Positions 51,472-59,838 of a DNA stretch of 64,000 nucleotides are shown piece after piece (position 1 is the stretch's first letter; every line of letters begins with the position of its first letter). The DNA lies in the NCBI RefSeq assembly GCF_001428025.1, contig NZ_LMSC01000006.1, forward strand, positions 201,943 through 265,942, in the 5' to 3' direction. The notes under the pieces are model-generated. The model saw only the letters and a list, made by a program, of their open reading frames with translations. It ran no database searches and was not told the origin of the DNA. Made by a program: the position numbers and the translations under genes. Source of the DNA: Phycicoccus sp. Soil748 (GTDB lineage Bacteria; Actinomycetota; Actinomycetes; Actinomycetales; Dermatophilaceae).

Positions 51472-51561
51472 GGAGACGTCGCCTAGTCCGGTCTATGGCG
51501 CCGCACTGCTAATGCGGTTTGGGTTCATCGCCCATCGAGGGTTCAAATCCCTCCGTCTCCG
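51472..51561 (+). tRNA. tRNA-Ser (anticodon GCT)
   Basis: 90 nt. The acceptor GGAGACG pairs with CGTCTCC, discriminator G. The anticodon stem CCGCA/TGCGG encloses CTGCTAA, giving anticodon GCT. It has the class II long variable arm and the T arm GTTCAAATC. It reads AGC and AGU. Confidence 0.95.
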
Positions 51562-51563
51562 CC

Positions 51564-51612
51564 AAAGCAAAGAAGGACCCGACACGCTTTTCGTCGGGTC
51601 CTTCTTTGCTTT
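51564..51612 (+). terminator. Hairpin terminator of tRNA-Ser(GCT)
   Basis: A perfect 20-bp stem (51564-51583 / 51593-51612; AAAGCAAAGAAGGACCCGAC) with a 9-nt loop starts three bases after the tRNA. Less GC-rich than neighbours, with T-rich 3' arm. Confidence 0.8.
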
Positions 51613-51613
51613 G

Positions 51614-51677
51614 ATCGAGCCCGCGGGATTTGGGAGGAGCCGGAGCGCAGCGGAGGCGACGGCGTCCCTCCGTCTCC
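51614..51677 (+). repeat. tRNA-linked 50-bp repeat followed by copy of tRNA-Ser(GCT) 3' end
   Basis: Bases 51614-51663 match 37660-37709 at 48 of 50 positions. Just after it, 51665-51677 (TCCCTCCGTCTCC) exactly repeats the end of the tRNA itself (51548-51560). Confidence 0.85.
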
Positions 51678-51695
51678 ACCCCACGGGAAGGCGAA

Positions 51696-51745
51696 AGTCG
51701 GGAAATGGTGTCGCCAGCACCCACTGAGACCGCCGTTTCCCGACT
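51696..51745 (-). terminator. Hairpin after the VOC gene
   Basis: A 10-bp stem (51696-51705 / 51736-51745; AGTCGGGAAA) with a 30-nt loop lies 16 bases after the stop of the VOC gene (minus strand). Confidence 0.45.
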
Positions 51746-51760
51746 CTCGACGAGGACCGG

Positions 51761-52153
51761 CTAGAACGCGGACCCCTTGCGCCAAGCCATCTCCTGCAGC
51801 TCGAACGAGTTGCCGTCGGGATCGGCGAAGTCGGCGCCCTTCACGCCCCCGCCGAAGTCGCGGACCTCGCCGACGTCCACGCCGCGGCCGATGAGCTCGG
51901 CGCGTGCCGCCTCGATGTCCTCCACCACGAGGTGCAGCCCCCTGGAGCTGCCGGGTTCACCGCCGTAGACGTCGAGGCCGGTGCCGAAACCGATCGAGCA
52001 CCCGGACCCCGGCGGCGTCAGCTGGACGACCCGGACCCCCTCCGCCGGCTGGACGTCGACGTCCTTGGTGAAGCCGAGACGCTCGGTGTAGAAGGCGATG
52101 GCCCGGTCCACGTCCGAGACGGGCAGCGGCACGAGCTCGAGCTTCATCTGCAT
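51761..52153 (-). CDS. VOC (glyoxalase/dioxygenase superfamily) protein
   Basis: 130 aa from ATG 52153 with GAGAGGA upstream. Two beta-alpha-beta-beta-beta modules, VPVSDVDRAIAFYTERLGF and GLHLVVEDIEAARAELIGRGV, with FADPDGNSFELQE at the end. These folds bind a divalent metal in glyoxalases and ring-cleaving dioxygenases; the C-terminal Glu of FELQE is at the metal position. Substrate unknown; this superfamily also covers antibiotic-binding proteins. Confidence 0.85.
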   Translation of the reverse strand: MQMKLELVPLPVSDVDRAIAFYTERLGFTKDVDVQPAEGVRVVQLTPPGSGCSIGFGTGLDVYGGEPGSSRGLHLVVEDIEAARAELIGRGVDVGEVRDFGGGVKGADFADPDGNSFELQEMAWRKGSAF

Positions 52154-52299
52154 CGGGGTGGGTCCTCTCGTCCGGTGGTGGTGCGCGCCATCCTCGCAGG
52201 CGCCGCGCCACGAGTCGTCCGTTCGGACCGGACGCAGCGGTATGGCGCCTGCCCGGCGCCGAGGTGGGGGATCCTGTCGCGACCGCACCGAGGAGTCCC

Positions 52300-52800
52300 A
52301 TGTCGCACCCGTCCAACCCCTACGGCCCGCCGCAGCCCCAGCCCGCGCAGCTGGTGCACCCCGCGCAGGCCGCCCAGCCCCACCCGTACCCTGCGCCCGG
52401 CCAGGTGTGGAGCCAGCCCGTCATGCCCCCGTACGGTGCGCCGCCCCGCCAGCGCAACGGGCTCGCCATCGCGGCGATCGCGATCAGCGTCGTGTCCCTG
52501 CTGGCCTCGCTGGGCGTCGTGGGGTTCATCGCGGTCAGCTCGGCGGCCGACCCGTCGTGGGTCCTGCAGGGCGAGGTGCGCCCGGCGGGCTCCGCGGTCT
52601 CCGCCGCCGACCTCGAGTCGGCGCTCACGAAGCTCGTCGAGGACGACGGCGGCTCGGTCGACGAGATCGTCTGTCCCGGCTCCTCTGCCGTCGGTCAGGG
52701 GCTCGTGGCGGTCTGCCACGGTTCCGTCGACGGGTTCGACTGGACGGGCCTCGTGGTGTTCGAGGACGAGTCGGGGACGTTCACCGTCAACCAGCTCTGA
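52300..52800 (+). CDS. Proline-rich membrane protein with DUF4333-like domain
   Basis: 166 aa from ATG 52300 with GAGGAG upstream. Residues 1-52 are Pro/Gln/His-rich (NPYGPPQPQPAQLV). One membrane helix is at about 55-80 (LAIAAIAISVVSLLASLGVVGFIAV). The extracytoplasmic part (about 85-166) has two Cys (IVCPGSS, AVCHGS) and resembles DUF4333. Many actinobacterial proteins of this layout exist without known function. The 3' 106 bases overlap the convergent glycosyltransferase gene on the other strand. Confidence 0.7.
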   Translation: MSHPSNPYGPPQPQPAQLVHPAQAAQPHPYPAPGQVWSQPVMPPYGAPPRQRNGLAIAAIAISVVSLLASLGVVGFIAVSSAADPSWVLQGEVRPAGSAVSAADLESALTKLVEDDGGSVDEIVCPGSSAVGQGLVAVCHGSVDGFDWTGLVVFEDESGTFTVNQL

Positions 52801-53969
52801 GGGCTCGGCCGGAACATCCAGGTCCGCATCGCCACGAAGCGCAGCACCGTCGACAGGGCCGTCGCGAGGGCCACGACGGCGGTCTGCGCCGCGGTCGCCG
52901 GAGTCGTGGCGAGCAGGTGCAGCAGCCCGAGTCCGCCGGCGGTCAGGAGCCACGTCACGCCGAAGAGGGCCAGCCCCTGGGCTTGGTGGCGTACGGCGCC
53001 GCGCCCCTGGGCCCCGAAGGTCCAGCGGCGGTTGAGGGCCGTGTTCGCGACGGTGGCCACGAGCAGTGCCACCAGGTTCGCCACTTGCGCTCCCGGGCCG
53101 CCGCTGCGCAGGGCGGCGAAGAGGCCGAGGTGCACGAGAGTGCTCAGCACGCCGACCACGGCGAACCGCTGCAGCTGCTGCCACGTCCGCGTGCCGGCCG
53201 TCCCGCGGCCGAGCCGGCGGGCGATGTCCTCCACCGGAAGCCGTCCCCCGGCCAGGGCGCGGCGCACGCGCCATACCCCGCGCAGGTCGTCCATCGCGGT
53301 GCCCACGACGTCGACGCGGGAGTCAGGGTCGTCGAACCAGTCGACCGGCACCTCGTGGATCCGCAGCCCGCTGCGCTCCGCCAGGACGAGCAGCTCGGTG
53401 TCGAAGAACCAGGTCGTGTCCTCCACCAGCGGCAGCAGCTCCGCGGCGACGTCGGCGCGGATCGCCTTGAAGCCGCACTGCGCGTCGGTGAACCGTGCCC
53501 CGAGCGCTCCGCGCAGCAGCAGGTTGTAGCAGCGCGAGATGACCTCGCGCCTGGCGCCGCGCACCACCCGCGACCCTGGGGCGAGTCGGGAGCCGATGGC
53601 GAGATCCGAGTGGCCGGACATCAACGGGGCCACCAGCGGCCACAGTGCGTCGAGGTCGGTCGACAGGTCGACGTCCATGTAGGCGAGGACCGGCGCGTCC
53701 GAGGCGAGCCACACCGCCTTGAGCGCCCGACCGCGTCCCTTCTGCTCCAGCCGGGCCAGGGCCACGCCGGGGAGCTCGGCCACCAGGCCCGACGCGACCT
53801 CGGCGGTCGCGTCGGTGCTGGCGTTGTCGGCCACCGTGATGCGGAACGGGTACGGGAACGTCTGCACCAGGTGCTCGTGCAGCCGCCGGACGCAGGCCGC
53901 CACGGTGTGCTGCTCGTTGTGGACCGGGATGACGACGTCGAGGACGGCCGTCGGGTTCGGGGTGCTCAT
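52695..53969 (-). CDS. GT2 glycosyltransferase fused to GtrA-like membrane domain
   Basis: 424 aa from ATG 53969 (GTG 53972 also possible). Residues 1-230 are a GT2 (dolichyl/polyprenyl-phosphate mannosyltransferase-type) domain with VVIPVHNEQHTV and YMDVDLSTDLDALWPL, whose DxD binds the sugar nucleotide. Residues ~265-390 are four transmembrane helices of the GtrA type (FAVVGVLSTLVHLGLFAALR, NRRWTFG). The last ~35 residues run antisense into the neighbouring gene. It probably makes a lipid-linked sugar used by the membrane GT39 enzyme upstream, 11 bases away. Confidence 0.9.
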   Translation of the reverse strand: MSTPNPTAVLDVVIPVHNEQHTVAACVRRLHEHLVQTFPYPFRITVADNASTDATAEVASGLVAELPGVALARLEQKGRGRALKAVWLASDAPVLAYMDVDLSTDLDALWPLVAPLMSGHSDLAIGSRLAPGSRVVRGARREVISRCYNLLLRGALGARFTDAQCGFKAIRADVAAELLPLVEDTTWFFDTELLVLAERSGLRIHEVPVDWFDDPDSRVDVVGTAMDDLRGVWRVRRALAGGRLPVEDIARRLGRGTAGTRTWQQLQRFAVVGVLSTLVHLGLFAALRSGGPGAQVANLVALLVATVANTALNRRWTFGAQGRGAVRHQAQGLALFGVTWLLTAGGLGLLHLLATTPATAAQTAVVALATALSTVLRFVAMRTWMFRPSPQSWLTVNVPDSSSNTTRPVQSNPSTEPWQTATSP

Positions 53970-53980
53970 CACCGTCGTCC

Positions 53981-56086
53981 TCAGGTGGTCTGGGCGCTGG
54001 CCGCCCCGGTCGTGCCCGTGGAGCCGGACAGCGGCTGGGTCAGGTCGTAGAACGTCGAGCCGCCGATCGTGACCGAGGCGAAGTTCGCCGCCACCCAGGT
54101 CGAGATCTCGCTGCCCGTGCCGCTGCCGCCCACGCCACCGCCCACGCCACCGCCCATGCCGCCACCCGGGCTGCCACGTCCGCCACTGCTGGCGGCGAAG
54201 TAGTGGATGTCACCGTCGGCGACGTACTGCTGGAACTGCGCCAGCGTGGGAGACGGGTCGCTGCCGTTGAACCCACCGATCGCCATGACCGGCAGGCCGG
54301 TGCCGAGCTGGAGCCCGGCCGCGTTCTGGGAGCCGATGGCCGCGGCCACCCAGCGGTAGGAGCCGGCGTCGGCGCTGAGGGCCGCCACGACCTCCGTGGA
54401 GGGGGTGCTCGCGTCAAGAAGGCCGCCCATGCCACCACCCGTGGTGCCTTGGGGAGCGCCGGTGGTGCCGCCGTTGGCCGCGGCGCCGGTCCCACCCTGG
54501 GTCATCCCGGGAGGGGTGCCCCCGCCCCCCGGCCCGCCACCGGGCATGCCGCCCCCGAAGCCTCCCCGCCCCGTGGACGGGCCGGCCGTGACGATGGAGC
54601 CGGTGTGGGCGGTGCCCACCGTCTGGAGGCTGTACGCCGCGGGGCCGGCGAGGGCGGCCACGAGGGCTCCGGCGACGACGACGGGGACCCAGCGCCGGTG
54701 CAGCTGCGTGACGGCGAGCAGGAGGAACGCGCTCGCCATGCCGACGACCAGGACGGCGATGCGCAACCAGCTCTGCCAGTCGGTGCGTGACAGGAGGATG
54801 AACGACCAGGTCGCCGCCGCGGCGGTGGCGCCCGCGAGGGTGATCGAGCCGATCGGGCGGTGCCGGTTCTCCCAGGCCTCGCCGGCTCCCATGCCGACGA
54901 CGGCGGCGACCGCCGGGGCCAGCGCCACCGTGTAGTACTCGTGGAAGATGCCGGCCATGAACGAGAAGGTCAGGCCCGTGACGAGGAGCCAGCCGCCCCA
55001 GACGACGTAGGCAGCGCGACGGCCGTCAGTGCGGGGGGCGCGGCCGCGCAGGACCAGGCCCACGGCGAGCAGGATGAGCGCAGACGGGACGAGCCAGGAG
55101 ATCTGGCCGCCGATGGTGGTGCCGAACATCCGGCCGATCCCGGTCGCACCCCAGCCGTTGCCGCCACCGACCGAGCCCGTCTCGTTGCCGCTGATGCGAC
55201 CGAGGCCGTTGTAGCCGAAGGTGACCGACAGGAACGAGTTGTCCTGGCTGCCGCCGATGTAGGGCCGCATGCTCGCCGGGACGAGCTCCACGATCGCGAC
55301 CCACCAACCGGCCGACACAACCATCGCCGCGGTGCCCATGAGGGCTCCGACGATGCGGCGGCGCAGGGACGTGTCGGCGAAGAGCAGGTAGGCGAGGCCG
55401 AATGCCGGGACGACGAGCAGGACCTGCAGGGCCTTGGTGAGGAAGCCGAGGCCGATGAGGACGCCGACGACGGTGAACCACTGGTGCGAGCCCTCGTCGA
55501 TCGACTTCAGCGTCGCCCAGGCGCCGAGCGCCATCAGCAGGACGAGCAGCGCGTCGGGGTTGTTGAACCGGAACATCAGCACCGCCACCGGTGTCAGGGC
55601 CATCACGAGTCCGCCGACCAGGCCTGCGGCAGCGCCGAAGTGGCGACGCACGGTCGCATACACGACGCCCACGGTGGCCACGCCCATGAGCACCTCGGGC
55701 AGGAGGATCGCGAACGAGCTGAGGCCGAGGACGCGCACCGACAGCGCCATCACCCAGAGCGAGGCCGGCGGCTTGTCGACGGTGATCGAGCTGCCGGCGT
55801 CGGAGGAGCCGTAGAAGAACGCCTTCCAGCTCGTGCTGCCGGCTTGCACGGCGGCGGAGTAGAACGAGTTCGCGTAGCCGCTCGAGGTCAGGTCGTAGAG
55901 GTAGAAGAGGGCGGTGGCCAGCAGCAGGCCCAGCAGGGCCGGGCGCGCCCAGGACGGGTCGCCGTCGTGTCCGCGCCACAGGCGCTGGAGACGGCGGGGT
56001 GCGGCTGGGTCGGCCTGCCCGGTGGTGGCACGGGGGAGGGCCGGGGTGCCGTCGGCCGCGCTGCGGTGGAGGGTCATGGTGTCCAT
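53981..56086 (-). CDS. GT39-family (ArnT/PMT-like) membrane glycosyltransferase
   Basis: 701 aa from ATG 56086 (MDTMTLHRS). Residues ~48-430 contain about ten transmembrane helices with the catalytic loop SSITVDKPPASLWVMALSVR, where Asp and Lys are conserved in GT39-type enzymes that use polyprenyl-phosphate sugars. After the last helix a Gly/Thr-rich linker (GGFGGGMPGGGPGGGG) leads to an extracytoplasmic domain of ~150 residues with a second Gly-rich loop. It modifies proteins or lipids outside the membrane. Coupled to the GT2-GtrA gene, which would supply the lipid-linked donor. Confidence 0.9.
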   Translation of the reverse strand: MDTMTLHRSAADGTPALPRATTGQADPAAPRRLQRLWRGHDGDPSWARPALLGLLLATALFYLYDLTSSGYANSFYSAAVQAGSTSWKAFFYGSSDAGSSITVDKPPASLWVMALSVRVLGLSSFAILLPEVLMGVATVGVVYATVRRHFGAAAGLVGGLVMALTPVAVLMFRFNNPDALLVLLMALGAWATLKSIDEGSHQWFTVVGVLIGLGFLTKALQVLLVVPAFGLAYLLFADTSLRRRIVGALMGTAAMVVSAGWWVAIVELVPASMRPYIGGSQDNSFLSVTFGYNGLGRISGNETGSVGGGNGWGATGIGRMFGTTIGGQISWLVPSALILLAVGLVLRGRAPRTDGRRAAYVVWGGWLLVTGLTFSFMAGIFHEYYTVALAPAVAAVVGMGAGEAWENRHRPIGSITLAGATAAAATWSFILLSRTDWQSWLRIAVLVVGMASAFLLLAVTQLHRRWVPVVVAGALVAALAGPAAYSLQTVGTAHTGSIVTAGPSTGRGGFGGGMPGGGPGGGGTPPGMTQGGTGAAANGGTTGAPQGTTGGGMGGLLDASTPSTEVVAALSADAGSYRWVAAAIGSQNAAGLQLGTGLPVMAIGGFNGSDPSPTLAQFQQYVADGDIHYFAASSGGRGSPGGGMGGGVGGGVGGSGTGSEISTWVAANFASVTIGGSTFYDLTQPLSGSTGTTGAASAQTT

Positions 56087-56187
56087 GGCTCCAACGGTCG
56101 AACCGGTCACTGTGGGGTTCCTGTGGCACCCCTGAGGCCCGCTGATGAGCCTCAGGGGCACCGCGCCCTACGCGGCGAGGGGTGGGA

Positions 56188-56221
56188 AGTGGCTGCTTCC
56201 GGTGAGCCGGAAGCAGCCACT
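56188..56221 (-). terminator. Hairpin terminator after the histidine kinase
   Basis: A perfect 15-bp stem (56188-56202 / 56207-56221; AGTGGCTGCTTCCGG) with a 4-nt loop and further imperfect GGTGGG/CCCCACC pairing lies 63 bases after the kinase stop, separating it from the GT39 gene. Confidence 0.75.
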
Positions 56222-56283
56222 CCCCACCTTTCGGTGGCGACGCGGAGCCGGTATGGCGCCCGCGCCCGGTGGGCGCGCGGGCG

Positions 56284-57750
56284 TCAGTGGGCGGGGAGCA
56301 GGACCGTGAAGGTCGTGTCGCCCGGGGTGCTCGCGAGCTCGACGCGGCCGCCGTGTGACTTGGCGACGGCGTCGACGATGCTCAGCCCGAGACCTGTCGA
56401 GCCGGCAGCACGGTTGCGTGAGTCGTCGCCACGGGTGAAGCGCGCGAAGACGTTGCGCTGCAGTGGCTTCGGGACTCCTGGTCCGTTGTCGGCGACCGTG
56501 AGCCGCACCCACTCGCCGTCGGGCCGCACGGAGGTGACGACCTTGGTGCCGGCAGGGGTGTGCGTGCGTGCGTTGGCGAGCAGGTTGGCCACCACCTGGT
56601 GCAGCCGTGCCTGGTCGCCGGCGACCTCGACGGGCTCGTCGGGCAGGTCGAGCTCCCAGCGGTGGTCGGGGGCAGCGGCGTGAGCGTCGCTCACCGCGTC
56701 CATCGCCAGCAGCGACAGGTCGACCGGCTCGCGTTCGAGCGGGCGGCCGGCGTCGAGTCGGGCGAGGAGGAGCAGGTCCTCGACGAGGCCCTGCATCCGC
56801 AGCGCCTCGGACTCGACGCGTGACAGGGCGTGGCTGACCGAGGCGGGCACGGGCTCGCGCTCGCGACTCGACAGCTCGGCATACCCCCGGATGGAGGCGA
56901 GCGGGGTACGCAGCTCGTGCGAGGCGTCGGCGACGAACTGGCGCACGCGCTGCTCGCTCTCGTGCCTCGACTGCAGGGCACCCTCGACGTTGTCGAGCAT
57001 GTTGTTGAGCGCGAGGCCGACCTGGCCCACCTCGGTGCGGGGGTCGGCGTCGGCGGGTCCCACGCGTTCGGCGAGGGCCACGTCGCCGGAGTCCAGCTTG
57101 AGCCGGGACACCTTCGTGGCCGTGTGCGCCACGCGTTGCAGGGGGGCGAGGTTGCGGCGCACGAGCCACAGGCCACCGCTGCCCACGAGGACGAACCCCA
57201 CGATGGTGCCGCCGACGACGAGGGTGACCATCTTGTTGACGGTCTCGGTGACGCCGGCCAGCGGCAGTCCGGTGATCGTGGTCGCGCCGGTCGGGGAGCG
57301 CGTGGAAACCAGGCGGAACTCGCCGAGGCCCTTGATGTCGAGCGAGGTGGGGCTCTGGCCGATGCCGGCGGCGTCGATCTGGCTGATCTGGTCACTCGTC
57401 AGCGTGCCGTAGCTGTCGCCACGCACGACCCGGTTGTTGGTGACCGAGCCGCCCGCGAGCGTGAGCGTGAGGAACCGCCCGCCGCCGCCAGGGGGAGCGC
57501 CGGGTGGCCGTCCGCGGCCGTCGCCGTCGCCGTCGTCGGGCCCGCCCCCGAGTCGCACCGCGCTCGAGCGCAGGTCCTGGTCGAGCTGCCCCTGCAGGTA
57601 GTCGTGCAGCAGAAGCACGGTGAGGGAGGAGGTCGCGAGGGTGACGGCGAGGAACAGCCCGACCACCGTGGCGACGAGCTTGGTGCTCAGCGACCAGGCG
57701 GCGGGATGGAGTCGGTGGCGCGCCGCACCGACCGCGGCAGCAGGGCTCAT
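56284..57750 (-). CDS. Sensor histidine kinase
   Basis: 488 aa from ATG 57750, overlapping the regulator stop as ATGA. Two membrane helices (about 22-48 and 175-197) flank an extracytoplasmic sensor with a Gly/Pro-rich insert (DDGDGDGRGRPPGAPPGGGG). A HAMP segment is at 198-255, the phospho-accepting His278 in ADASHELRTPLAS, then the N box (VVANLLANARTHTP), G1 (VADNGPGVP), F and G2 (STGLGLSIV) ATP motifs. Similar in build to MprB/TcrY-type kinases. Its extracellular signal is unknown; location suggests cell-envelope stress. Confidence 0.93.
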   Translation of the reverse strand: MSPAAAVGAARHRLHPAAWSLSTKLVATVVGLFLAVTLATSSLTVLLLHDYLQGQLDQDLRSSAVRLGGGPDDGDGDGRGRPPGAPPGGGGRFLTLTLAGGSVTNNRVVRGDSYGTLTSDQISQIDAAGIGQSPTSLDIKGLGEFRLVSTRSPTGATTITGLPLAGVTETVNKMVTLVVGGTIVGFVLVGSGGLWLVRRNLAPLQRVAHTATKVSRLKLDSGDVALAERVGPADADPRTEVGQVGLALNNMLDNVEGALQSRHESEQRVRQFVADASHELRTPLASIRGYAELSSREREPVPASVSHALSRVESEALRMQGLVEDLLLLARLDAGRPLEREPVDLSLLAMDAVSDAHAAAPDHRWELDLPDEPVEVAGDQARLHQVVANLLANARTHTPAGTKVVTSVRPDGEWVRLTVADNGPGVPKPLQRNVFARFTRGDDSRNRAAGSTGLGLSIVDAVAKSHGGRVELASTPGDTTFTVLLPAH

Positions 57751-58481
57751 GACGCGGGCTTGAGGACGTACCCGACGCCGCGCATGGTGTGGATCATGGG
57801 CTCGCGGCCGGCGTCGATCTTCTTGCGCAGGTAGGAGATGTAGAGCTCGACGACGTTGGCCTGGCCGCCGAAGTCGTAGTTCCAGACGCGGTCGAGGATC
57901 TGAGCCTTCGACAGGACGCGCTTGGGGTTGCGCATGAGGTAGCGCAGGAGCTCGAACTCGGTGGCCGTGAGCTGCACCTGCTCACCGCCGCGCGACACCT
58001 CGTGGCTGTCCTCGTCCATGGTCAGGTCGCCGACGACCAGCACCGACGACGACTCGTCGGCCACGACGGCGGTACGCCGCATCAGGGCCCGCAGCCGAGC
58101 GACGACCTCCTCGAGGCTGAACGGCTTGGTGACGTAGTCGTCGCCGCCCGCGGTCAGCCCGGCCACGCGGTCCTCGACGGCGTCCTTGGCCGTGAGGAAC
58201 AGGACGGGCACACCGGCGTTGTCGCCCCGCATGCGCCGCAGCACCTCGAGGCCGTCGAAGTCCGGCAGCATCATGTCGAGTGCCACCGCATCCGGCTGGA
58301 ACTCGCGGGCGGCGCGCACCGCTGCAGCCCCAGTGGCGGCGGTCCGGACCTCCCAGCCCTCGTAGCGCAGGGCCATGCTCAGCAGCTCGGTCAGGTTGCT
58401 CTCGTCGTCGACGACGAGGACCCGCACGGGCGACCCGTCGAGGCGCTGCAGGCGGGAGGAAGTGGACGGCTGCGTGTTCAT
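57747..58481 (-). CDS. OmpR-family response regulator
   Basis: 244 aa from ATG 58481 (MNTQPSTSSRLQRL). Receiver domain with the phospho-Asp69 (ALDMMLPDFDGLEVL) and Lys in DDYVTKPFSLEE. The winged-helix effector (about 145-240) has LTATEFELLRYLMRNPKRVLSKAQILDRVWNYDF and ISYLRKKIDAG. First gene of the pair with the kinase at 56284. Targets may include the neighbouring GT39/GT2 glycosyltransferases. Confidence 0.95.
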   Translation of the reverse strand: MNTQPSTSSRLQRLDGSPVRVLVVDDESNLTELLSMALRYEGWEVRTAATGAAAVRAAREFQPDAVALDMMLPDFDGLEVLRRMRGDNAGVPVLFLTAKDAVEDRVAGLTAGGDDYVTKPFSLEEVVARLRALMRRTAVVADESSSVLVVGDLTMDEDSHEVSRGGEQVQLTATEFELLRYLMRNPKRVLSKAQILDRVWNYDFGGQANVVELYISYLRKKIDAGREPMIHTMRGVGYVLKPAS

Positions 58482-58653
58482 GGTCCTAGGGAACACCGGA
58501 TTGCTGGGCAAAGGCCACGCACAGGCTGTGCGATTTCTGTGAGACCTCTGTGCGGGCTCCGGTCCGGAGTGGGCCTGCTGCGGCCCGAGCGGGAGGGTGC
58601 GCTCCCGCCCGGACGGGAGGCGGCCCGGGTGCGGGGTGGGGATACTCCTCAGG

Positions 58654-59133
58654 GTGCCCGACGACCGATCTCCGACGCAGGACCTGCGCGCCCACCCCGA
58701 CCGGTACCGCGTCGGGCGCGGCGAGCAGGGCGTGCTCACGGTGCAGCCCTACAAGGACGAGCTGCTGCCCCTGTGGCGGTTCCGCACCCCCGACGTCGCC
58801 CGCGAGAGTGCGGCGGCCCTGCGCGCGGCCTTTGACGACTACCTCGCGTCGGGCGACCTGGTCGGTGCGGACATGGCCCGCAAGTTCCTGCAGATGGGCT
58901 TCACCCGAGCGCGCCGCTACGCCAACCACCCCGGCGGTCGCAAGTACGACGGCCCGGTGCCGGCAGACCGCCGAGGGCAGAGCGGCGCGCACGGCCGGGC
59001 GGAGCTCCCCCGCGGACCCGAGGACCCGGTGAAGGCCGAGTCGGCGCGGATCTTCAAGCAGGCGTGGGACGAGGTCGAGCAGGTCGCCGAGTACACAGCC
59101 TGGCGCGCGGCCCACAAGAAGGAGCACGGCTGA
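58654..59133 (+). CDS. DUF4385 family protein
   Basis: 159 aa from GTG 58654, 7 bases after a GATACT -10-like box with no Shine-Dalgarno, so it is probably leaderless. The core YRVGRGEQGVLTVQPYKDELLPLWRFRTP and DMARKFLQMGFTRARRYANHPGGRKYD are the DUF4385 hallmarks. Cytosolic, no membrane segment. Function unknown. A longer frame from 58597 would begin inside the promoter. Confidence 0.85.
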   Translation: MPDDRSPTQDLRAHPDRYRVGRGEQGVLTVQPYKDELLPLWRFRTPDVARESAAALRAAFDDYLASGDLVGADMARKFLQMGFTRARRYANHPGGRKYDGPVPADRRGQSGAHGRAELPRGPEDPVKAESARIFKQAWDEVEQVAEYTAWRAAHKKEHG

Positions 59134-59234
59134 CGGGGACACTCAGTCGCCGGACACCACGGCCACAGCCTGCCCACAGCCTGCGCGCCGACCCTCGGTG
59201 GGACCAAGCCACCCCATCCCGCCGGAGGCGTCCG

Positions 59235-59690
59235 ATGACCCACCCCACGACCCCCACCGACGCCGTGCGCGACACCGGCGCTGACAGCGCGCCGATCGGC
59301 TGGGCCACCACCCGGACCATGCCGTATGCCGCCGCATCGGCGACACCGGCCGCCCCGGCTCCGACCGCACCCGCCGTGGGACCGACCGCACCGGCCACCG
59401 CTCCCGCGCCGGACACCGCCCCCGCCCTCAACCCGCCGGTGTGGTCCGGTCGCAAGACGGCCATCGCCGCGGCGCTCGCGATCGGCATCTCGTCCGTGGG
59501 AGCCGTCGGAGCAGCTGCCGCTATACCGGTCGGCTCGACCCAGGGTGGCTCCGGCCAGTTCCAGCCGGGAGGGTTGGGCGGTCGCGGACAGGGAGGTTTC
59601 GGGCCGGGCGGTGTCGGTCAGCAGGGTCAGCTCGGCCAGCCGGGGCAGCCCGGGGCCGCGCCCTCCGACCCGAACGCGGCGACGAGATGA
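59235..59690 (+). CDS. Pro/Ala-rich membrane protein with Gly/Gln-rich tail
   Basis: 151 aa from ATG 59235 with CCGGAGGCG upstream. Residues 1-70 are disordered and rich in Ala/Pro/Thr. One membrane helix lies at about 73-98 (TAIAAALAIGISSVGAVGAAAAIP). The outside part is a low-complexity Gly/Gln/Pro tail (GGRGQGGFGPGGVGQQ). It resembles the Gly-rich linkers in the nearby GT39 enzyme and sensor kinase, suggesting the same location, but no family is recognised. Confidence 0.6.
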   Translation: MTHPTTPTDAVRDTGADSAPIGWATTRTMPYAAASATPAAPAPTAPAVGPTAPATAPAPDTAPALNPPVWSGRKTAIAAALAIGISSVGAVGAAAAIPVGSTQGGSGQFQPGGLGGRGQGGFGPGGVGQQGQLGQPGQPGAAPSDPNAATR

Positions 59691-59838
59691 CCGCCCTCCC
59701 GCTGCTCCACGTCCCGCGGCGGTCCAGGGCCGTCGCGACCGGGTCGGATCCGCTGCCCCGAAAGGACTTCGGCGCCATTCCGGTCTGCGGCTCCGTACGC
59801 CCGCTGGCCTCCCAGCGCGTCGGCGCGACAGGGCGGGA

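Noticed and set aside
51614-51677. tRNA-end copies as attachment sites of a full integrative element
   Set aside because: Only about 100 bp lie between the direct repeats, with no integrase or cargo; any larger element is not present in the window.
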